DNA of 64,000 nucleotides from G025836975 sp040391135 (GCA_040391135.1 JBEBYL010000010.1:1-64000); one strand, 5' to 3'. Shown: positions 16,259 through 24,985, numbered from the stretch's first letter. The notes: generated from the sequence alone by a model not told the origin. Program-made: numbers and translations.

Positions 16259-17047
16259 ATGAACGCACCACTACGAGCAAAAGAGTATTTTGACGAACGC
16301 GCCACGTCTGAAATGAAGCAGCATTTCAAACCTGTGCAGCGCAGCGTCCAGGAGAGCTTGGCGTACACCTGTCGCATCCTGGCCGCCACAGGCCAGGAGG
16401 CCGGCCTGGCGGGACAGATCAGCGCACGATCCGAACGTCCAGGCGCGTACTGGACACTCCGATTTGGCCTGGGCTTTGACGAAGCCACGCCCGACGATTT
16501 CATCGAAGTGGGGCCCGACCTGGAAACCCTGACCGGACAAGGCATGGCCAACCCCGCCACGCGCTTTCACCTGTGGGTGTACAAAGAGCGCCAGGACGTG
16601 AATGCCATTGTGCATGCGCATTCGCCGTGGGTCTCGGCCCTGGCCGCCGCACGGCAGCCCCTGGTCATCTCGCAAATGGACATGACCCCTTTTCATGACG
16701 ACTGCGCCTTCCTGGCAGACTGGCCGGGGGTGCCCATCGCCGACCAGGAAGGGGTGCTGATCTCTGAAGCCCTGGGCGGCAAGCGCTCCATTATTCTGGC
16801 GCATCACGGCTACCTGACCGCGGGCAACACGGTCGAAGAGGCCACGTACCTGTCCGTGTACCTGGAACGCGCCGCACGCATGCAAACGCGCGCCCGTGTC
16901 TACGGCCCCTTGACGCCGGTGGCGGATGATCTGGCCAGAGAAGCCCATGACTATCTGCTGAAACCATCCATCGTCAAAGGCACCTTCGATTATTGGTGCC
17001 GGCAAGTCGACAGCGGCAAGCCGATGGCGGACAGCGCCACCCGGTAA
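16259..17047 (+). CDS. Class II aldolase/adducin family protein
   Basis: A 262-residue protein of the fuculose-1-phosphate aldolase/adducin fold. The zinc-site motif is VHAHSPW (about residues 119-125) and the third ligand area is ILAHHGYLTAG (about 179-189). The family includes aldolases, epimerases and decarboxylases. It is followed 45 bp later by an MHS permease and then a DsbA-fold isomerase, suggesting catabolism of a hydroxy-acid or aromatic-derived substrate. The reaction is unknown. Confidence 0.9.
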   Translation: MNAPLRAKEYFDERATSEMKQHFKPVQRSVQESLAYTCRILAATGQEAGLAGQISARSERPGAYWTLRFGLGFDEATPDDFIEVGPDLETLTGQGMANPATRFHLWVYKERQDVNAIVHAHSPWVSALAAARQPLVISQMDMTPFHDDCAFLADWPGVPIADQEGVLISEALGGKRSIILAHHGYLTAGNTVEEATYLSVYLERAARMQTRARVYGPLTPVADDLAREAHDYLLKPSIVKGTFDYWCRQVDSGKPMADSATR

Positions 17048-17092
17048 TCCCTTACACACAACAACCATTACATCCAGCCCCTGGAGGAGATC

Positions 17093-18439
17093 ATGTCTTC
17101 TATACACACCCGGTCCTCTGCGACCACGCATGGCACACGCTCACGCCGGCAATACGTCACCGCCGGCGTGGCCAGCATGATGGGCACCACCATCGAGTGG
17201 TATGACTTTTTTCTTTACGGCACCGCCGCCGCGCTGATTTTCAACAAGATATTCTTTCCCGAGTTCGACCCGCTGATGGGCACGCTGGCGGCCTTCGCCA
17301 CCTATTCCGTCGGTTTCTTTGCTCGCCCCTTGGGCGGCATCATTTTTGGCCACTTTGGCGACAAGGTGGGCCGCAAGTCCATGCTGCTGATCACGCTGGT
17401 CATGATGGGGGTGCCGACCATACTGATCGGGTTGATCCCCTCGTACGACACCATCGGCTATTGGGCCGCTGTGTTGCTGGTCCTCATGCGCTTCCTGCAA
17501 GGCATTGCGGTCGGCGGCGAATGGGGCGGCGCGGTATTGATGGCCGTTGAACACGCCCCCGAAGGCAAGAAAGGTTTCTTTGGCAGCCTGCCCCAGGCAG
17601 GGGTCGCACCCGGGCTGATTCTTTCATCGCTAGCCATGGGCGCCGTCGCCAGCATGCCCGACGAAGCCATGCTGGCTTGGGGCTGGCGCATTCCCTTCCT
17701 GGCCAGCGTCGTCCTGCTGGCGGTGGGCTGGTTCATCCGCATCAAGGTCGCCGAATCTCCCGACTTCGAAGCCATGGAGCAAGCCGGCAAGAAGGCGGAC
17801 GTGCCCATCCTGACCGTCCTGAAGCAACACCCCAAAGACGTCTTGCTGGTGGTCGGCGCACGCCTGGCCGAAGTGACCTGGTTCTATACCGTCGTGACCT
17901 TCGCCCTGGCCTATGCCACCGGCACGCTGGGCGTTGAAAAAACCATCATGCTGGACGCCATCATCTGGGGCGCGTTGCTGGCCTTCTTTACCATGCCCCT
18001 GTTCGGCATGCTGGGCGACCGCATCGGCCACAAGTGGGTCTTCATGCTGGGCGCCATCGGCATCGGCCTGTTCAGCTCCTACTTCTTCGATCTGCTGGGC
18101 ACGCGCCAGGAAACCTGGATCACGGTCGCCATGGTCGTGGCGGTGGGCGTGGTTTATGCCTGTCTGTACGGCCCTGAAGGCATCCTGTTCTCGAACCAGT
18201 TCCCTTCCGAAGTCCGCTACAGCGGCATATCACTGGCCGTGCAAGTGTCCGGCGCAATCGGCGGCGGCATGGCGCCCATCGTCGCCACCTGGCTATTGGC
18301 CGCTGGCGATGGCAGCCCGCACTACATCGTCTGGTACCTGACAGGCTTGGGTGTGATTGCCTTCCTTAGCGCCTGGCGCATGCGCTCCAGCCCGCCGTTG
18401 CTGCACCACACAGCGAAGCTGGCAGGGCAACACGCATGA
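17093..18439 (+). CDS. MFS transporter, metabolite:H+ symporter (MHS) family
   Basis: A 448-residue permease with twelve predicted membrane helices and a strong GGAGGAG ribosome site 3-4 nt before ATG. The N-terminal MMGTTIEWYDFFLYGTAAAL motif and the RPLGGIIFGHFGDKVGRK loop are hallmarks of the MHS family, which imports organic acids such as alpha-ketoglutarate, shikimate or citrate. The stop overlaps the start of the isomerase-like gene by 4 bp. It likely brings in the operon substrate. Confidence 0.93.
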   Translation: MSSIHTRSSATTHGTRSRRQYVTAGVASMMGTTIEWYDFFLYGTAAALIFNKIFFPEFDPLMGTLAAFATYSVGFFARPLGGIIFGHFGDKVGRKSMLLITLVMMGVPTILIGLIPSYDTIGYWAAVLLVLMRFLQGIAVGGEWGGAVLMAVEHAPEGKKGFFGSLPQAGVAPGLILSSLAMGAVASMPDEAMLAWGWRIPFLASVVLLAVGWFIRIKVAESPDFEAMEQAGKKADVPILTVLKQHPKDVLLVVGARLAEVTWFYTVVTFALAYATGTLGVEKTIMLDAIIWGALLAFFTMPLFGMLGDRIGHKWVFMLGAIGIGLFSSYFFDLLGTRQETWITVAMVVAVGVVYACLYGPEGILFSNQFPSEVRYSGISLAVQVSGAIGGGMAPIVATWLLAAGDGSPHYIVWYLTGLGVIAFLSAWRMRSSPPLLHHTAKLAGQHA

Positions 18440-19062
18440 GCACCATTGACTACTACTTCTGGATCAACTCGGACTGGGCCTACCTGGGGGCCGACCGTCT
18501 GGAAGCGATCGCTGCCCGCTGCAACGCGACGATCCGCTACAAGCCGGTCGACCTGCTGGACGTATATACGCGCACCGGCGGAATCCCGCTGGGCCAACGC
18601 GCCCCCGAGCGGCGGGCCTATCGCGAGGCGGAGCTGAAACGCTGGATGCGGCGGCTGGATATGCCCCTTAACATCACGCCCCGCTACATGTGTCCCAACG
18701 GCGACCTGGCGTCACGCTTCACCATCGCGGCTGATCAACTGGGCTTGAATGTGGCCGCGCTGTACAAGGCCATCCTGGAAGCCGAATGGTGCAAGGAGCA
18801 AGACATCTCTGACGCGAAGGTTCTGCTGGCCGTCGCGGCAACGCTGGACTTGCCGGGCGACCGCATCATGCAAGGCGCATTGACAGACGAAGTCAACGCC
18901 TTGTACCGGCAATACACCGACGAGGCCGTGGCGCACGGCGTCTTCGGCTCGCCCACCTATGTCTTCAACGGGGAATTGTTCTGGGGACAGGATAGGCTTG
19001 AGTTTCTGGAAGTAGCGGTGGCGGCCGCACCCTCGCCAGTCCGTTCCTTGTGCCAATCATAG
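18436..19062 (+). CDS. DsbA-fold 2-hydroxychromene-2-carboxylate isomerase-like protein (kappa GST class)
   Basis: A 208-residue thioredoxin-fold protein. Ser12 in INSDWAYL occupies the position of the catalytic Ser of HCCA isomerases, and FGSPTYVFNG near residue 172 holds the cis-Pro loop. Such enzymes use glutathione to isomerise aromatic ring-cleavage products. It is translationally coupled (ATGA) to the MHS permease. Its 3' end overlaps the convergent AcuI-like gene by 6 bp. Exact substrate unknown. Confidence 0.87.
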   Translation: MSTIDYYFWINSDWAYLGADRLEAIAARCNATIRYKPVDLLDVYTRTGGIPLGQRAPERRAYREAELKRWMRRLDMPLNITPRYMCPNGDLASRFTIAADQLGLNVAALYKAILEAEWCKEQDISDAKVLLAVAATLDLPGDRIMQGALTDEVNALYRQYTDEAVAHGVFGSPTYVFNGELFWGQDRLEFLEVAVAAAPSPVRSLCQS

Positions 19063-20043
19063 ATTCACATCAACCACGGTACGCCCCCGGACCTTGCCCG
19101 CGAGGACTTCGCCGGCGACACGGGGCACGTCCGCCAAGCCGACGTCTTGCGTAGTGCGGGCAAGCTTATCCAGATCCAGGTCGCGGGCAAGGCGCGACCA
19201 TGCCTGCAATCGCACATCCTGCGGCGCGTTGACCGAATCGATGCCAGCGAGCGTCACGTTGCGCAGGATGAAGGGCAGCACCGACGCGGGAAGGTCCGCA
19301 CCTTGCGCGAGTCCGAAGGCCGCGACTACGCCGCGATATCGGGTCTGGGCCAAGACGTTGGCCAGCGTATGGCTGCCAACGGAATCTATGGCGCCGGCCC
19401 ATTGTTCGGAAGCGATCGGCTGGCCCGGCTCGGACAGCGTGCGGCGATCGATGATTTCCGCTGCGCCCAGCGCGTGCAGGTAATCGGCCTCTTCAAGACG
19501 GCCCGTCGATGCGACCACTCGATAGCCCAGCTTCGATAGCAGCGCGATCGCCACCGATCCGGCACCGCCGTTGGCGCCGGTCACCAGAATGTCGCCACGG
19601 TCGGGGGTGATGCCGCCATGTTCCAGGGCCAGCACGCTCAGCATCGCAGTGTAGCCAGCGGTGCCGATAGCCATGGCATCGCGGGTCGAGAACACATCAG
19701 GAATCTTGACCAGCCAATCGCCCTTGACCCTCGCCTTCTGCGCAAAGCCGCCGTGGTGGGTATGGCTCAGTTCCCACCCATTGGCGACCACACGATCGCC
19801 AACAGTGAAGCCTGCATGCGAGGACGCTTCGACGACACCCGCGAAGTCGATGCCGGGGACCAAAGGAAACTTGCGAATGACCGGTCCACGGCCGGTGACC
19901 GCCATTGCGTCCTTGTAGTTCACCGTCGAGTATTCGACCGCGACAGTGACGTCGCCCTGCATGAGGTCTCGCTCATCGAGCGTCACAATCTCTGTCGAAA
20001 TTTTTTCGGCGGTCTTGGTTGCCAGCAATGCTTTGAATGTCAT
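19057..20043 (-). CDS. acuI: MDR-superfamily NADPH oxidoreductase, AcuI/YhdH type
   Basis: A 328-residue zinc-independent medium-chain reductase. ATG 20043 (MTFKALLATK) has AAGGAGAG upstream; longer in-frame starts lack this. Features are STVNYKDAMAVTG near residue 40, PGIDFAGVV near 64 and the nucleotide fold GANGGAGSVAIALL near 150. AcuI proteins reduce acrylyl-CoA to propionyl-CoA with NADPH. YhdH-type relatives may act on other enoyl or quinone substrates, so the symbol is tentative. A MarR gene lies 115 bp upstream on the same strand. Confidence 0.87.
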   Translation of the reverse strand: MTFKALLATKTAEKISTEIVTLDERDLMQGDVTVAVEYSTVNYKDAMAVTGRGPVIRKFPLVPGIDFAGVVEASSHAGFTVGDRVVANGWELSHTHHGGFAQKARVKGDWLVKIPDVFSTRDAMAIGTAGYTAMLSVLALEHGGITPDRGDILVTGANGGAGSVAIALLSKLGYRVVASTGRLEEADYLHALGAAEIIDRRTLSEPGQPIASEQWAGAIDSVGSHTLANVLAQTRYRGVVAAFGLAQGADLPASVLPFILRNVTLAGIDSVNAPQDVRLQAWSRLARDLDLDKLARTTQDVGLADVPRVAGEVLAGKVRGRTVVDVNL

Positions 20044-20158
20044 GATTCTCTCCTTGTTTACGTTCAAGTAGGTATTCCAGCAGAACCCCAGCTTGTGGAC
20101 TGAAAACCTCCACAGCGCCGAGGGGGACCGAAGTGGCTGCGTGTCGGGGATGGCGGCA

Positions 20159-20614
20159 TCACTCGCTCGATGGCTCGTCGGGATAGCTGTCAAGGCAATC
20201 AATACAGGTATCAAGCAGATCGTGCAAGGCGGCGACCCGCTCTACACCCAAGCGCTCGTTGAGTGCCGTTTGTGCCGCTTTCCATGCACGCTGTCCTTCG
20301 GCTTGTTGCGTACGCCCCGCCTCGGTCGCCTCGATCAGGCGGCTGCGTGCATCCTTTCCTGCGACTATCTCCAACAATCCCTGCGCAGCCAGCGGCTGCA
20401 GGTTGCGCGTCAAGGTCGACGCATCCATCCGCATGTGCCTGGCCAGATCGACCGGTTGAATAGGGCCCAATCGCACGACGTACGACAGCAATGCGTACTG
20501 CGTGTTCTTGAGCCCCGTCTGGGCGACATAGTCATCGTAATGACGCGTCACCATGCGCGTCAGCTGGCGAAGTTTCAGGTTGGTGCAACCCTGCGGCTTG
20601 CTTGAGTTTTTCAT
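20159..20614 (-). CDS. MarR-family transcriptional regulator
   Basis: A 151-residue winged-helix protein. The wHTH core is about residues 40-105 (QPVDLARHMRMDASTLTRNLQPLAAQGLLEIVAGKDARSR contains recognition helix and wing). It is divergent from the PaaI-type thioesterase, with two tandem palindromes in the 40-bp gap, and is probably autoregulatory. The AcuI-like gene 115 bp downstream may be read from the same promoter. Ligand unknown; MarR proteins often sense phenolics, acyl-CoAs or oxidants. Confidence 0.92.
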   Translation of the reverse strand: MKNSSKPQGCTNLKLRQLTRMVTRHYDDYVAQTGLKNTQYALLSYVVRLGPIQPVDLARHMRMDASTLTRNLQPLAAQGLLEIVAGKDARSRLIEATEAGRTQQAEGQRAWKAAQTALNERLGVERVAALHDLLDTCIDCLDSYPDEPSSE

Positions 20615-20622
20615 GTAGTATA

Positions 20623-20649
20623 TTGTACCTACAACTATTGTATATACAA
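20623..20649. promoter_or_regulatory. Two tandem MarR operators
   Basis: TTGTACCTACAA at 20623-20634 and TTGTATATACAA at 20638-20649 share the arm pattern TTGTA-N2-TACAA, with starts 15 bp apart. They fill most of the 40-bp gap between the marR and thioesterase starts, so bound repressor would block both promoters. Assignment to this MarR is inferred from position and symmetry. Confidence 0.75.
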
Positions 20650-20654
20650 CTTTA

Positions 20655-21209
20655 ATGGAACAGGAATGGCCAATGGACGTTGATCAGGTGGTGGCGCGCT
20701 GGGAAGCGGACGAAAAACGTGTTCGAGCGAGATGGAGCGCGCCTGATACTGTGCCCGGAGCACAGATCTTTGGACTCTCGGGCATGCAGGTGCTTGATGC
20801 GATCTTCTCCGGCAAGCTGCCACCTCCGCCCATGGGCGACACGCTCGATTTCGTGCCGATTCACATCGAACCGGGTGCCGCGGTCTTCCAGGGCCGGCCG
20901 CAGCGCCGGCATTACAACCCACTGGGCACCGTGCACGGCGGCTGGTTCGCCACACTGCTCGACTCCGCTGTGGGCTGTGCGGTGCATTCGACGCTGCCCG
21001 CCGGCAAAGGCTACACCACCTTGGAGCTCAAGGTGAACATGGTCCGCTCCCTGACTAATGATGTACCACTGGTACGCGCCGAAGGTAAGGTGATCCATGC
21101 AGGACGGCAAGTGGCGACGGCCGAGGGCCGCCTCGTGGGCCCGGACGGCAAGCTGTATGCGCATGCCACCACGACATGCCTGATCTTCGAGCATTCCGCG
21201 GCAGCTTAA
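20655..21209 (+). CDS. PaaI-type hotdog-fold thioesterase
   Basis: A 184-residue hotdog protein with the PaaI/4HBT catalytic region YNPLGTVHGGWFATLLDSAVGCAV (about residues 88-112; HGG motif and Asp in LLDS). The first ATG 20655 lies only 5 bp after an operator; ATG 20673 (MDVDQVV) has AGGA 8 nt upstream and may be the true start. It hydrolyses acyl-CoA or aryl-CoA thioesters. Divergence from marR and nearness to an AcuI-type reductase suggest acyl-CoA detoxification. Confidence 0.88.
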   Translation: MEQEWPMDVDQVVARWEADEKRVRARWSAPDTVPGAQIFGLSGMQVLDAIFSGKLPPPPMGDTLDFVPIHIEPGAAVFQGRPQRRHYNPLGTVHGGWFATLLDSAVGCAVHSTLPAGKGYTTLELKVNMVRSLTNDVPLVRAEGKVIHAGRQVATAEGRLVGPDGKLYAHATTTCLIFEHSAAA

Positions 21210-21313
21210 GCGAGCAAGGCTGACTCAGTAGCCCTCTTGCATCTTCGATGCCTAACCGAACTCGTATTCCATACGTGATGTTCAAAGAAAATAGAAATCA
21301 ACACACTCCATTT

Positions 21314-21590
21314 TCAATCTTCACATGAAGACCGAAAATAAAGTCCATCTGAGTCGGTTTTGAGGCCGTTGGTCCGATCCCCGATTGAATAGCGCTTAAT
21401 GGGATTTTCCGCCATGAATAGATCTTTGGCGTCATACATCGTCAAGGACCAGAATGCCTTGACAGGAACGTTGCCATCAAATCGAATCGTGTAGGCGTGC
21501 TGCCCGTTTAGCTGCTTTCCATCACTGTCGATGTACCGGTTGGATAAAGTACGCGCAATGATTTGTCATGGAGCCAGTATTGGCGCTACA
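21314..21590 (-). pseudogene. Relic of a DUF1254/DUF1214 protein C-terminus
   Basis: Read on the minus strand, an open stretch from about 21557 to the stop at 21314-21316 encodes NRYIDSDGKQLNGQHAY, VPVKAFWSLTMYDAKD and NPIKRYSIGDRTNGL. This is the DUF1214 signature of DUF1254-family envelope proteins. Upstream homology (YG...RA and GANTG-like pieces) continues only across frame breaks to about 21650, and the usual C-terminal NWLPAP end is missing. No start codon or full domain survives. The rest of 21210-21831 holds nothing else I can support. Confidence 0.7.
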
Positions 21591-21831
21591 GCCCTAATAC
21601 AGCGGTCGCCGCAAGAGTGTCCGGTTGCGCCGTAGGCGGTCAAGTGTCGTTTATGAGCAAGGACTACAAGCTCAAGATCAGCGTTGACGTTGCCTTCACA
21701 AAGGGAAATAATACAATGCGCCTATATGTCGGCGAGGCAATCTGGTCAAGCATGCCGTGGTTCGCCTTGAGGGGCAGCGCATGGGGCTCCATCGGTCCCC
21801 TCACACCGTAATGTTGCACACGAGAGAAAGT

Positions 21832-22197
21832 ATGAATATAAAGCTAAAGCAATTTCTTCCTATGATGGTCCTGCTCTGTTGCGCCACGACATCGGCACAA
21901 GCACAGTCCGATCTTCGATTTCTGCACGATACCCCCATCACAAAATTCAAGGAAGCCGACAGAGAGCTGTTGATAAAAACCCTGAACCAGGCTCTGGACA
22001 ACGGTGTCGACGGAGCCACTATGACATGGGAGAACAGCAAGGCCGGCAACAGCGGGCGTATTACGCCGTCTAAAGATCCTGAGGGTCGAAGTACTTGCCG
22101 CAAGGCTCGAATTGAGAATCGCCATCAGACGATGTACAACGCAACCGAAGAAGTTTTCTGCAAGGTCGACGGAAAATGGAAGGTGGTCAGTAAATGA
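21832..22197 (+). CDS. Small exported surface antigen (RT0821/Lpp0805-type)
   Basis: A 121-residue protein. ATG 21832 follows GAGAGAAAG. A signal peptide (residues 1 to about 25, ending TSAQAQ) is followed by a short domain with MTWENSKAGNSGRITPSKD, GRSTCRKARIENRHQ and TEEVFCKVDGKWKV. This is the pattern of the C-terminal outer-membrane antigen domain with two conserved Cys. Function is unknown; it is probably periplasmic or outer-membrane associated. It stands alone. Confidence 0.75.
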   Translation: MNIKLKQFLPMMVLLCCATTSAQAQSDLRFLHDTPITKFKEADRELLIKTLNQALDNGVDGATMTWENSKAGNSGRITPSKDPEGRSTCRKARIENRHQTMYNATEEVFCKVDGKWKVVSK

Positions 22198-22511
22198 ATC
22201 GGAAATTCCGTTGAAGTAGCGCGAACAATCGGCAGCCGCCGCTTTTTCCACAATGCGGATAGGCCACGATCGACACGAATGTATCAACCTGGCCCGCTGT
22301 CGATGATGTGCAAGTCAGATACTAGGCATGGCTCAGTTCCGCGTATGCCCCAAAGCTCCTTTAAGAACGATGCTCCTCTGGCCAGCGACTCCTCTCACTA
22401 CATACGATACTTGGTCGTCTCTGGCTTAAAAAGCCGGCCTCGTGCGCTTGAAAACTTCGTCGCAACTGATGGCTCATCGATCTGCCCTTGGAGAGCACCA
22501 AGAAACCCTGG
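22198..22511. other. Intergenic stretch without supported gene
   Basis: These 314 bases lie between the surface-antigen stop and the glmS stop. Open frames here run into the antisense of glmS and show no family signature. No clear hairpin, repeat or RNA gene was recognised. Confidence 0.5.
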
Positions 22512-24344
22512 TCACTCCACCGTCACGCTCTTGGCCAGATTCCTGGGCTTGTCCACATCAGTCCCCCTGGCGCACGCCGTGTGATACGCCAGCAACTGCA
22601 ACGGTATCGTGTGCAGTATCGGCGACAGCTTCCCATAGTTCTCGGGCATGCGGATCACATGTATCCCGTCGCTGTTCACGATCTTGGTGTCGGCATCGGC
22701 GAACACGTATAGTTCGCCGCCGCGGGCGTGCACTTCCTGCATGTTCGACTTCAGCTTCTCCAGCAGCTCGTCATGCGGCGCAATGGTCACTACGGGCATG
22801 GCCTCGGTCACCAGGGCCAGCGGACCGTGCTTCAGCTCGCCGGCGGGATAGGCCTCGGCGTGGATGTAGCTGATTTCCTTCAGCTTCAGCGCGCCTTCCA
22901 GGGCGATGGGGTAATGCATGCCCCGGCCCAGGAACAGGGCGTTTTCCTTGCTGGCAAAGCGGTCGGCCCAGGCCATGATCTGCGGTTCCAGCGCCAGTAC
23001 AGCGCCTATGGCAACCGGCAGGTGGCGCAGGGACTTCAGCATTTCGGCTTCGCGCTCGTCGCTTAGCTGTCCCTTGGTTTGCGCCAATGCCAGCGTCAAC
23101 AGGCATAGCGCCGTCAATTGGGTGGTAAAGGCCTTGGTCGATGCCACGCCGATTTCGACACCGGCCCGGGTGATGTAGTTAAGCTTGCATTCGCGCACCA
23201 TGGCGCTGGTCGACACATTGCATATGGTCAGCGTATTTTGCATGCCCAGGCTGCGGGCGTGCTTCAGGGCGGCCAGGGTATCGGCCGTTTCACCCGACTG
23301 CGATATCGTAACGACCAGGGTGCGCTGATTGGGAACGCTGTCGCGATAGCGGTATTCGCTGGCGATCTCGACATTCACAGGGATCTTGGCGATGGATTCT
23401 ATCCAGTAGCGCGCGGTCAGGCCGGCGTAATAGCTGGTGCCGCAGGCCAGGATCAGGACGTTGTCGATCTCCTTGAAAATCTTGTAGGCGCCATCGCCGA
23501 ACAGTTCCGGTGTGATGCTTTCGATGTCCTGCAAGGTATCGCCCACGGCGCGGGGCTGCTCGAAGATTTCCTTCTGCATGTAGTGGCGATAGGGGCCAAG
23601 CTCGGCGGCGCCGGTATGCACTTGCACGGTATGTACGTCGCGCTCGACCGGACGTCCGTCGATGTCCACCACCCATACCCGCGCAAGTTGCAGGTCGACG
23701 ACATCGCCGTCTTCCAGATACATGATCTGGTCGGTGGTACCGGCCAGCGCCAACGCATCGGATGCCAGAAAGTTTTCGTTATCGCCGCGCCCCACCACCA
23801 GCGGCGAGCCATGACGGGCGCCGACAACGCGATGCGGCTCGTCGCGGCAGAATACGGCAATAGCATAGGCGCCGGTCAAGCGGCGGGTGGCCTGTTGCAC
23901 AGCCTCGAACAGGTCGCCGGCATACATATGGTCGACAAGGTGAGCCACCACTTCGGTATCGGTCTGGCTTTCAAAGACGTAGCCGGCCGCCTGCAGCTCG
24001 GCGCGCAGTTCGTCGTGATTTTCAATGATGCCGTTATGCACCAGCGCGATCCGCGCAGCGCCTTTACCCTGGCCGGAAAAGTGGGGATGCGCGTTGTGCG
24101 TGGCCGGCGCGCCATGGGTGGCCCAACGGGTGTGGGCAATGCCGGTGAAGCCTTGGATGCTTTCCTTGGCAACCTGGGCGACCAGCTCGGCAACGCGCTC
24201 TGTGCTGCGTGCTCGGCGCAATTCGCCATTGGCGTGGACCGCAACGCCGCAAGAGTCGTAGCCCCGGTATTCCAGGCGTTTGAGCCCTTCCAGAAGAATG
24301 GGGGTGATATCGCGTTGCGCTACAGCGCCAACTATGCCGCACAT
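22512..24344 (-). CDS. glmS: Glutamine-fructose-6-phosphate aminotransferase (isomerizing)
   Basis: A 610-residue cytosolic enzyme that makes glucosamine-6-phosphate from fructose-6-phosphate and glutamine, the first step to UDP-GlcNAc. The N-terminal glutaminase domain starts MCGIVGAV (Cys nucleophile at position 2 before Met removal) and contains RLEYRGYDS and HTRWATHG. Two SIS domains follow (CGTSYYAG near 300 and GRGMHYPIALEGALKLKE near 470), and the C-terminus ends LAKSVTVE as required. It is divergent from an Lrp-type regulator. No glmS ribozyme or sRNA feature is visible. Confidence 0.98.
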   Translation of the reverse strand: MCGIVGAVAQRDITPILLEGLKRLEYRGYDSCGVAVHANGELRRARSTERVAELVAQVAKESIQGFTGIAHTRWATHGAPATHNAHPHFSGQGKGAARIALVHNGIIENHDELRAELQAAGYVFESQTDTEVVAHLVDHMYAGDLFEAVQQATRRLTGAYAIAVFCRDEPHRVVGARHGSPLVVGRGDNENFLASDALALAGTTDQIMYLEDGDVVDLQLARVWVVDIDGRPVERDVHTVQVHTGAAELGPYRHYMQKEIFEQPRAVGDTLQDIESITPELFGDGAYKIFKEIDNVLILACGTSYYAGLTARYWIESIAKIPVNVEIASEYRYRDSVPNQRTLVVTISQSGETADTLAALKHARSLGMQNTLTICNVSTSAMVRECKLNYITRAGVEIGVASTKAFTTQLTALCLLTLALAQTKGQLSDEREAEMLKSLRHLPVAIGAVLALEPQIMAWADRFASKENALFLGRGMHYPIALEGALKLKEISYIHAEAYPAGELKHGPLALVTEAMPVVTIAPHDELLEKLKSNMQEVHARGGELYVFADADTKIVNSDGIHVIRMPENYGKLSPILHTIPLQLLAYHTACARGTDVDKPRNLAKSVTVE

Positions 24345-24398
24345 GGAGTTGCTCCTGCAAATTTAAGAGATAGGCTATTGTGCGCAAGTTATGAAGAA

Positions 24399-24437
24399 AT
24401 ATGATTTCTTATTTAACGTAAATATGATATTTTATTT
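24399..24437. promoter_or_regulatory. AT-rich direct repeats between glmS and lrp-like gene
   Basis: ATATGATTTCTTATTT (24399-24414) and ATATGATATTTTATTT (24422-24437) are near-identical 16-mers spaced 23 bp apart, about two helical turns; a looser copy lies near 24458. The 149-bp gap is strikingly AT-rich. Such spacing fits an octameric Lrp/AsnC regulator. Inference only. Confidence 0.45.
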
Positions 24438-24493
24438 CTGTGTCAAATAATGACGCAATTTTATTTCATTTATACGGGTAAATAGGAATAAAT

Positions 24494-24985
24494 ATGAATA
24501 CCGACGCGCTTACTGAGCTGGATGAACTCGATCTACGCATACTCGAGCAGATGCAGGCCGACAGTTCGCTGACCAATCAGGCTTTGGCACGGCAGGTGCA
24601 TGCTTCCGCTCCCACATGCTTGCGCCGAGTGCGGCGGCTGATCGACGAAGGCGTTATCGAAAAACAGGTTGCCATCGTTAACCCGGCGAAAGTGGGCAGC
24701 ACGCTGACCGCCATCATCGAAATCACCCTGGATGTACAAACCGCCGAGCGCGTGCATGCTTTCGAGGCGGCTCTGGCGGATGAGCCCGCCGTGCTGCAAT
24801 GCTACCGGGTGTCGCCGGGACCGGACTTTGTCGTCGTCGCGCAAGTGGCCGACATGCCGGCCTACCATGCCATGGCTCACCGCGTCTTCACATCACAGGC
24901 CAATGTGCGCAATGTGCGCAGTTTTTTTTCCATGCATCGCAGCAAGTTCGAAACCCGCATCGCCTTGCCGGCGAAGCCTGCCTAG
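24494..24985 (+). CDS. Lrp/AsnC-family transcriptional regulator
   Basis: A 163-residue protein with an AGGA ribosome site. The N-terminal HTH (about residues 12-60, LRILEQMQADSSLTNQALARQVHASAPTCLRRV region) is followed by a RAM ligand domain (about 70-150). It is divergent from glmS and may control it together with itself. Its stop codon and that of the convergent glycosyltransferase overlap in one CTAG. Confidence 0.95.
   Translation: MNTDALTELDELDLRILEQMQADSSLTNQALARQVHASAPTCLRRVRRLIDEGVIEKQVAIVNPAKVGSTLTAIIEITLDVQTAERVHAFEAALADEPAVLQCYRVSPGPDFVVVAQVADMPAYHAMAHRVFTSQANVRNVRSFFSMHRSKFETRIALPAKPA

Noticed and set aside
21563..21811. Plus-strand ORF of 82 codons
   Set aside because: It overlaps the minus-strand DUF1214 relic, has no signature and no ribosome site.
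22279..22584. Plus-strand ORF of 101 codons before glmS
   Set aside because: Its end is the antisense of the glmS C-terminus and its start region has no homology or ribosome site.
23118..24404. 428-codon open frame antisense to glmS
   Set aside because: Opposite a certain gene; no motif; no ribosome site.
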